A model generated the notes under the pieces. That model was not told the DNA's origin and did no database searches. It saw only the letters and a list, made by a program, of their open reading frames with translations. From Terriglobia bacterium (GTDB taxonomy: Bacteria > Acidobacteriota > Terriglobia > UBA7540), in NCBI GenBank assembly GCA_020073545.1, contig JAIQEZ010000036.1, forward strand, positions 1 through 36,933: DNA of 36,933 nt. The letters run 5' to 3'. The position numbers were made by a program, and so were the translations under genes. Shown piece by piece: positions 31,290 to 36,933 of the stretch. Every line of letters begins with the position of its first letter. Within the stretch, counting starts at the first letter, position 1.

Positions 31290-33743
31290 ATGCCTTGGCG
31301 ACGCGGGAGGAGTCTTCTCTTCCTGGGCCTTCTTGTAGGTGTTTTGCCGCCGTGTCTCCAGCAGGCGGCGGGACAGGCCGCTGCACCACAAACCGCCCAG
31401 ACAATTCAGAGTGTCCCTCCGCAGTCCGCTCCCTCAACCGCAGAAGAGTTCCTGCAACGAGGCAACGAGTCCTCGCGCCAGGGCAAGTGGGACCAGGCGA
31501 TTGAGGCGTATAAGAAGGCCCTTGACCTGAGGCCCGGCTACGTCGAGGCGCATTACAATCTCGGGAATGCCTATGGCGCTGAGCAGAAAACCGCTGAAGC
31601 CCTCGAAGAGTATCGGGAAGTGCTCCGCCTCCGGCCGGACTTCCCCGGCGTCCACCTGAACATCGGCGCGCTGGAAGAATCTGCCGGGAAGCTTTCCGAG
31701 GCCATCGAAGAATATCGTGCCGAAACCCGCTTACATCCTTCCAATGCCGACGCCCATGTGGACCTGGCCAATGCGCTGACCTTGAGCCGGGCGTTCAGCG
31801 AGGCGATTGGCGAGTACCGCACAGCGCGGGCGCTCGCGCCGCGCGATTTGGAAGTCCGCATGGCCCTGGCGAGCGCGCTCCTTCAATCCGGCGACGCTAA
31901 AGGGGCTGCCGCGGAATATCGCCAAGCTATCGAATTAGACCCCCAGAACCCTGACGCCCATGCCGGACTTGCAGCAGCGCTGACCCAAGCGGGAAATTTC
32001 GCGGAGGGCATCAACGACTACCGCGCGGCCTCGCGCCTGCGCCCCAACGATCCCGAGCTCCACTTGAGTTTGGCAGGGGCCCTGCGCGCCACCGATGACC
32101 TGATTCCCGCCATCGCGGAATACCGGCAGGCGGTGCAACTTCGCCCCGAACAAGTGGACTACCGTTTCGCTCTGGCACTGGCCCTGCGACAAGCTGGCGA
32201 CTATGGCGGCGCCATCGAAGAACTCCGCCGCGTCGTCCGCCAGCGGCCTGACAACGCCTCAGTGCATGCGGAACTCGCCGCCGCCTACCTCTCCACGGGG
32301 GACCATCTTGCTGCCGTCAGCGAATACCATGAGGCTCTGCGGCTGAGGCCTGAGGACCCGGCGCTTCACGAAGCGTTGGGGCTCGTCCTCCGGAAGACGG
32401 GCGACTTGGCAGATTCGATTCGCGAACTCCGCAAGGCCGTTGAACTCGCAAACGATGAACCTGGCTACCATCGCAACTTGGCGGAGGCTTTCCAGGCCGC
32501 CGGTGACGTCGCAGGCTTCGTGCAGGAATATCGCGAGGAAGTTCGCCTGCGCCCCGACGACCCTGATGCTCACGCACACCTCGCCAATGCCTATCAGGCC
32601 GCCGGCGAATTCCAAAACTCGTTCGGAGAATATCAGGTCGCCTTGAAGCTTCGGCCGCAGAGTCCGGAATTTCATTTTCGGACAGCGCTTGTCCTGGAAG
32701 CGCTGGGGAAGAAGGAGGAGGCCCGGGCGATGCTTGAACAAGCGGTTCGACTGCGGCCGGACTATGCCGAAGGTCTGGTCGCTTTAGGTGATTTACTCGC
32801 CCTGGAGAAAAGCTTCGCGCTGGCGGTAGCGACTTACCGCGACGCGCTGCGCCTGCGGCCGGACGATCCGAGCCTGCATGCGAGTCTGGCGGCAGCACTG
32901 CGTCAGAACAGTGATCTGGAGGGCGCGCTCACCGAGGCTCGTGAAGCCGTCCGCCTTAATCCCACGAATCCGGACTATCAGCGCGAGCTTGGAAACACCC
33001 TTTACAGCCGCGGCGACTTCAAGGGGGCTGTAGAAGCCTATCACGCCAGCCTGTCGCGACACGAAGACTCCCAGACAGAGGAAAACCTGGGGCTGGCTCT
33101 TAGTCAGTCCGCAGACTGGCAAGGCGCGGCCGAGGCTTTTCGCGCGGCGCTAAAGGTGCTCCCCGAGTGGTCTGAGGCCCACGTGAATCTCTCCATCGCC
33201 CTTTCTCATCTGAACGACCCCGCCGGGGCGGCCGCGGAAGCGCAGGCAGCTCTACGCGTGACGCCCTATCTCCCCGAAGCACACTTCGCCCTCGGTAGCG
33301 CTTGGTCGCGCCTGGGGAAGACGGATGATGCCATCACGGAGTATCGCGAAGCCTTACGCACCAAGCCGGATTACGCCGACGCCCGGCTGGGGCTGGCCAA
33401 CGCGCTGCGCCAACAGGGCAACCTCGACGAAGCAATTTCGAACTATCGCGAATACCTCCAGATACGGCCCCAGGAAGTCAGTGCCCGGGTGAGTTTGGCG
33501 AATGCCTTGAGGGGTAGGAACGACATCGACGGCGCGATTCACGAATACGAGGAAGCCCTCCGCCTCCGCCCGGACTATCCCAATGCGCATTACAACCTGG
33601 CGGTGACTCTGGAAGGCGCGGGCCAATTCGCACGAGCCCGCCAGGAGTTCGAGGCCTATCTCCAACTGGCTCCCGACGCTCCGGATGCCGAACAGGTTCG
33701 CAAACATTTAAAGGAAGTCGGGGCTCCGCCCAACGAAAAGTGA
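31290..33743 (+). CDS. Exported protein made of about 22 TPR repeats
   Basis: An 817-residue protein with a signal peptide (about 1-28, ending AAGQ). From about residue 50 to the end it consists of tandem 34-residue tetratricopeptide repeats with the consensus positions W/L, G, Y, A, F/Y, A and P (for example AIEAYKKALDLRPGYVEAHY). There is no additional domain. TPR superhelices are protein-binding scaffolds; the target is unknown. The start at 31290 follows GAGGGGGA, and the in-frame ATG at 31269 has no ribosome binding site. The IS1-like element ends 83 nt upstream, so the native promoter may have been displaced or replaced. Confidence 0.9.
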   Translation: MPWRRGRSLLFLGLLVGVLPPCLQQAAGQAAAPQTAQTIQSVPPQSAPSTAEEFLQRGNESSRQGKWDQAIEAYKKALDLRPGYVEAHYNLGNAYGAEQKTAEALEEYREVLRLRPDFPGVHLNIGALEESAGKLSEAIEEYRAETRLHPSNADAHVDLANALTLSRAFSEAIGEYRTARALAPRDLEVRMALASALLQSGDAKGAAAEYRQAIELDPQNPDAHAGLAAALTQAGNFAEGINDYRAASRLRPNDPELHLSLAGALRATDDLIPAIAEYRQAVQLRPEQVDYRFALALALRQAGDYGGAIEELRRVVRQRPDNASVHAELAAAYLSTGDHLAAVSEYHEALRLRPEDPALHEALGLVLRKTGDLADSIRELRKAVELANDEPGYHRNLAEAFQAAGDVAGFVQEYREEVRLRPDDPDAHAHLANAYQAAGEFQNSFGEYQVALKLRPQSPEFHFRTALVLEALGKKEEARAMLEQAVRLRPDYAEGLVALGDLLALEKSFALAVATYRDALRLRPDDPSLHASLAAALRQNSDLEGALTEAREAVRLNPTNPDYQRELGNTLYSRGDFKGAVEAYHASLSRHEDSQTEENLGLALSQSADWQGAAEAFRAALKVLPEWSEAHVNLSIALSHLNDPAGAAAEAQAALRVTPYLPEAHFALGSAWSRLGKTDDAITEYREALRTKPDYADARLGLANALRQQGNLDEAISNYREYLQIRPQEVSARVSLANALRGRNDIDGAIHEYEEALRLRPDYPNAHYNLAVTLEGAGQFARARQEFEAYLQLAPDAPDAEQVRKHLKEVGAPPNEK

Positions 33744-33816
33744 GGCTCGCGCGTCGCGGGACCGACAACGCGCGATCGTGCCTTTCGTTGTCACCCCTGC
33801 GCAAGCGACGGTCCAC

Positions 33817-33864
33817 CCCGCCCGGGATTCCCGCAAGGGCCTGCCCCGATTGCGTCCGGGCGGG
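33817..33864. repeat. REP-like inverted repeat between the TPR and ROK genes
   Basis: Arms CCCGCCCGG (33817-33825) and CCGGGCGGG (33856-33864), each flanked by GGGATTCCCGC- or GGGAATGAC-type sequence. It is of a different family from the GTAGCGC palindromes. It lies 27 nt before the ROK gene start. Confidence 0.55.
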
Positions 33865-33890
33865 AATGACCACGACAATGAGGAGATTTC

Positions 33891-35048
33891 ATGCCCATTA
33901 AGCCTGAGTCAACCCTTCAAAGCCTCTTCCGCGCGATTGCGGAGCCCGGCGAGGTATCGCTCAAGCAGCTTGCCCGGACCCTGGGCCTGAAACCCTTGTC
34001 GCTGAGAGGAAGGATTCGGCCACTCCTCAGGAAAGGTTTGCTCTCCTACTCGGACAACCACGCAAGCATCGGCGTCAACCGTGACTTCGGGCATGTGGTG
34101 GGCATTGATGTGGGCGCAAGTCATCTTCACTTTGCTCTTGCGGATTTTTCCGGCGAGATCCTGGAAGATACCACGGTGAAGATCCGGCCCGAGGACGGCC
34201 CGCGCAAGATGATCGACCAAGTCAAGGAGACCGTCCGTAATCTGTCCCGAAAAGCCGGACATGGTCGGCTGCGGGCGATTGCGGTCGGCGTTCCCAGCCC
34301 CGTGGACGCAGAGCATGGGGTCGTAACGTTCGCAAACAACCTCCCGGGCTGGAAGGACATTCACCTCGGGCACGAGTTGGAACGAGATTTTCGTGTCCCG
34401 GTTTTCATGGAAAATGACGCGAACATGGCAGCCATCGGGGAGCACTGGCGCGGCGTCGCGCGTGGCGTGGACAACTTCGTCTTCATTGCGCTCGGAACGG
34501 GCGTGGGCTCAGGGGTGTTCATCAACGGCAATCTCTTCCGAGGGCGGAACGGCGCGGCGGGCGAGATGTACAAGATGAACATCGACTGGCAGACCTGGGA
34601 CGATGATTTTCCGGACACGGGCCAATTTGAGAACTTCGTTTCGGGGATGGGCATTGCCGCAGAAGGACGCAAGGCGCTTGCCATCCCTTCCCAGGCGGAA
34701 GCCGCCGGCCTCGTCCAGGAACGTGATGCCTACTTTGTCTTCGAGTGCTTCCGCCAGGGCAGCGTCGAGGCGCGCGCAGTTCTCGAAAAGACTTATGTCA
34801 TGTTGGGAGTGGGCATCGCGAATGTTGTGGGGATTCTCGATCCGGACCTCATTGTGTTGGGCGGTGGAATTGCCAAGGGCGCTCCCGAGTTCATGCTTTC
34901 GATTGTGGAGAAAGTGGTCCACCGCATCCAACCGACCCCGCCACCGATCAAGCTGAGTTCGCTTGAGGACAAGGCGCAGACCTACGGCGCTATTCGTTCC
35001 GCGCTCGGTGTGGCGCGCGACGCCATCCTCATGCGCCTGCGAGCCTAA
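33891..35048 (+). CDS. ROK-family protein with N-terminal winged helix
   Basis: A 385-residue protein. Residues 1-60 form a MarR/NagC-like helix-turn-helix (SLKQLARTLGLKPLSLRGRI). The ROK sugar-kinase fold follows, with phosphate-binding GIDVGASHLHFALAD, the catalytic-type aspartate in MENDANMAAIGEH and the ALGTGVGSGVFING loop. The zinc motif CxCGxxGCxE that normally follows GxAGE is missing: the sequence continues GAAGEMYKMNIDW. It therefore reads as a NagC/XylR-type sugar-responsive repressor, or a kinase-repressor, without the structural zinc. A GAGGAG box precedes the ATG. Confidence 0.85.
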   Translation: MPIKPESTLQSLFRAIAEPGEVSLKQLARTLGLKPLSLRGRIRPLLRKGLLSYSDNHASIGVNRDFGHVVGIDVGASHLHFALADFSGEILEDTTVKIRPEDGPRKMIDQVKETVRNLSRKAGHGRLRAIAVGVPSPVDAEHGVVTFANNLPGWKDIHLGHELERDFRVPVFMENDANMAAIGEHWRGVARGVDNFVFIALGTGVGSGVFINGNLFRGRNGAAGEMYKMNIDWQTWDDDFPDTGQFENFVSGMGIAAEGRKALAIPSQAEAAGLVQERDAYFVFECFRQGSVEARAVLEKTYVMLGVGIANVVGILDPDLIVLGGGIAKGAPEFMLSIVEKVVHRIQPTPPPIKLSSLEDKAQTYGAIRSALGVARDAILMRLRA

Positions 35049-35221
35049 GACTGCGATGGCTGCTCCACCAGCCCACCCGGGTGGCATCATCTTAAAAAAT
35101 CCGGTTACTAGTAGAAAGATGCTATTGGGCAAATGCTCCCCTAAGCGGAGAATACTGGCGCACGCGGTTTGACTTCGCCGCTTGTGCATGTTCTGTAAAC
35201 AGGGCTGACAAATTCAACCAA

Positions 35222-36933
35222 ATGGAACGCAGTAATCAGCGCCTTTCGGGCGCAGCCAAGTGGTTTCTCATCCTCGGCCTCCTTCTGGTCGCGAACAGCG
35301 CCTACCTGGCCGCGTTCGGCGATCCCACGCTTTTTTATGTCGCCAACGCCTTGCTGCATCCCTTGCTGGGAATTATCGCCGGAGTTTTCCTAGTGGTGCT
35401 TATCGTGCGCTACCGGACCCTCCTCGCCGGCGCGGCCGGCGCTTTCATGGGATTGTTCCTCGCGCTGGCTGCGGCCTTCGGTATCTATCTTCTCTTCGTG
35501 GGCATGACGCGACCGCACAGCCTGGCGCTGTACGTGCACGTGGGCGCGGCTATCGCCGGCCTTTTCCTGCTGCTCGTGGTTTTGCACGCTCGGGCGCGGG
35601 GCTCGGGCGCGGCCCTCGCAGTGCGGCAGGCCTGGCGTTGGAGCGCGGCCGTGATGGGAGTTGCCGTGGTCTTCTACGCCGCCGCGGCGATTTACCAGCG
35701 CGTGGTTCCCAATCCCCAATACATCATCCACAACCCCGCCACGGCTCCCTTGAGCATGGAACAGGAAGGCGGGGGAGCAGGCAGCCTGGCCTTTCCCAGT
35801 TCCGCGCAGACGGCAGACGGCCGGACGATCAAGGGGGAGTTTTTCCTGAACTCTGAATCCTGCAAGCCCTGCCACACTGACATCTACAACCAGTGGCAGA
35901 GTTCGATGCACCACATGGCGTCGTTCAACAACCAGTGGTATCGCAAATCGATCGAGTACATGCAGGACACCATCGGCGTCAAGCCCTCGCTCTGGTGCGG
36001 GGGCTGCCACGACCACGCCTTGGTCTTTACCGGCATGATGCAGAGTCACCCCGTCCGTGAGATCGAACACACCCCCGAAGGCCAGGCGGGCCTGGGGTGC
36101 ATGTCGTGCCACGCCATCGTGCAGGTAAAAAGCACGATGGGTCAGGGCAACTACGTGATCGAATACCCCTCTCTCGACCGGCTGGCTTCGAGCAAGAACC
36201 CGTTTCTGCAAGCTCTGCACAACTTTGCCGTCAAGCTCAACCCCAAACCTCACCGCCATGTATTTCTCAAGCCCTTCCACCAGCAGCCGCAGCAGGTTCC
36301 GGAATTCTGTTCAACCTGTCACAAGGTTCATCTGGATGTCCCCGTCAACAACTATCGCTGGCTGCGCGGCTTCGATGACTACGACAACTGGCAGGCGAGT
36401 GGCGTGTCGGGGCAGGGTGCGCGTTCGTTCTACTATCCGCCCAAGCCCTCGCAATGTGCCGATTGCCACATGCCCTTGGTGGCCTCCCAGGATTTTGGGA
36501 ACATCCACGGCTTCGTGCACTCGCACCGCTTCGCCGCGGCCAACACGGCGGTTCCCTCTTCTTATGGCGACCACGAGCAAGTTACTGCTGTCGAGAATTT
36601 TCTGAACGGGGCTCTCAGCGTCGATATCTTTGCGCTTGCCGAGGAGCCTGCGGAGGGCGCGGAGGGAGCTGGACCGGCAGGCCCCCGGCCGGAGGCGCCA
36701 CAACTCTCCAGCACTTTCGCCGTAGGTGAAGAATCCTCCGCAGGATTAGCAGGCGCGGGTGTCAGCGCCTTGCCGGTTGCCCAGCTCGTCGCGCCACTCG
36801 GCCGCGTGCAAGCGAGTGTGCGTCACGGCGACACGGTCCGCGTGGAGGTCGTCGTCCGCACGCGAAAACTCGGCCACTTCTTTCCCGGAGGAACCGTGGA
36901 TGCTTTCGATTGCTGGCTGGAGCTCGAGGCGCG
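35222..36933 (+). CDS. Membrane-anchored pentahaem (or larger) cytochrome c, partial
   Basis: It starts at the ATG at 35222 and is open to the window end (570 codons, 3' end cut). Residues 1-150 form about four transmembrane helices. A periplasmic domain then carries five CxxCH haem sites at C214, C259, C293, C363 and C412. The first sits in SCKPCHTDIYNQWQSSMHH, like the cytochrome c554 family, which carries electrons in multihaem chains. After the haem domain there is an Ala/Glu/Pro-rich stretch and then a beta-rich segment (LGHFFPGGTVDAFDCW). The membrane front end may link the haems to the quinone pool; that is inference. A TTGACT at 35169-35174 may belong to its promoter. Confidence 0.88.
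   Translation, partial: MERSNQRLSGAAKWFLILGLLLVANSAYLAAFGDPTLFYVANALLHPLLGIIAGVFLVVLIVRYRTLLAGAAGAFMGLFLALAAAFGIYLLFVGMTRPHSLALYVHVGAAIAGLFLLLVVLHARARGSGAALAVRQAWRWSAAVMGVAVVFYAAAAIYQRVVPNPQYIIHNPATAPLSMEQEGGGAGSLAFPSSAQTADGRTIKGEFFLNSESCKPCHTDIYNQWQSSMHHMASFNNQWYRKSIEYMQDTIGVKPSLWCGGCHDHALVFTGMMQSHPVREIEHTPEGQAGLGCMSCHAIVQVKSTMGQGNYVIEYPSLDRLASSKNPFLQALHNFAVKLNPKPHRHVFLKPFHQQPQQVPEFCSTCHKVHLDVPVNNYRWLRGFDDYDNWQASGVSGQGARSFYYPPKPSQCADCHMPLVASQDFGNIHGFVHSHRFAAANTAVPSSYGDHEQVTAVENFLNGALSVDIFALAEEPAEGAEGAGPAGPRPEAPQLSSTFAVGEESSAGLAGAGVSALPVAQLVAPLGRVQASVRHGDTVRVEVVVRTRKLGHFFPGGTVDAFDCWLELEA

Noticed and set aside
35390-36280. 296-codon minus-strand ORF
   Set aside because: It runs antisense to five CxxCH motifs of the cytochrome gene and is a compositional shadow.
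1-36933. CRISPR array, prophage or rRNA operon
   Set aside because: I saw no regularly spaced identical repeats, no phage structural genes and no rRNA sequence in the window.

Overview
The window is about 37 kb of GC-rich bacterial chromosome. No rRNA is present, so the lineage is an inference. The thrS-infC-rpmI-rplT-pheS-pheT-zapA-ymdB order, exported PEGA, CsgG-like and TPR proteins, a pentahaem cytochrome with a membrane front end and many GTAG-headed REP-type palindromes together suggest an Acidobacteriota (Terriglobia-like) member; another deep-branching Gram-negative lineage cannot be excluded.

Layout. 0.27-2.25 kb (-): a murein-peptide pair, an exported NlpC/P60 peptidase translationally coupled to a Tat-type dipeptide epimerase. 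2.3-3.6 kb (+): a doubtful ORF, a PilZ protein and an exported small protein. 3.66-5.75 kb (-): a large radical SAM enzyme of the COG1964 type (the group containing archaeal tetraether synthase), with a clear terminator. 6.48-14.96 kb (+): the conserved translation and division block thrS-infC (apparent AUC start)-rpmI-rplT-pheS-pheT-zapB-like-zapA-ymdB, with a structured RNA candidate between zapA and ymdB and a REPIN-like palindrome between pheS and pheT. 15.2-17.1 kb (-): a PEGA protein and a CsgG-like protein. 17.5-18.8 kb (+): queG. 18.8-23.6 kb: an NmrA-like protein, a Mn-type superoxide dismutase, two lipoproteins and an EamA transporter. 23.8-25.1 kb (-): a protein of unknown function with a HEPN-type RNase motif. 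25.3-28.0 kb (-): potB and a fused potC-potD, with no potA.

28,178-31,206 is the most unusual segment. It is one transposable unit of 3,029 bp with 19-bp perfect terminal inverted repeats and an 8-bp target duplication. It encodes an IS1-family-like DDE transposase plus passengers: a HigB-like toxin, an XRE antitoxin with a long C-terminal extension, a DUF3467-like protein, two very small conserved-looking proteins, and a tRNA-like gene with a GCU anticodon but a short variable arm. It is visibly more AT-rich than its surroundings and is inserted among REP-like hairpins.

31.3-36.9 kb (+): an exported all-TPR protein, a ROK-family protein with an N-terminal winged helix, and the start of a membrane-anchored pentahaem cytochrome c cut by the window end.

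All family assignments come from reading motifs by eye; no database search was run.
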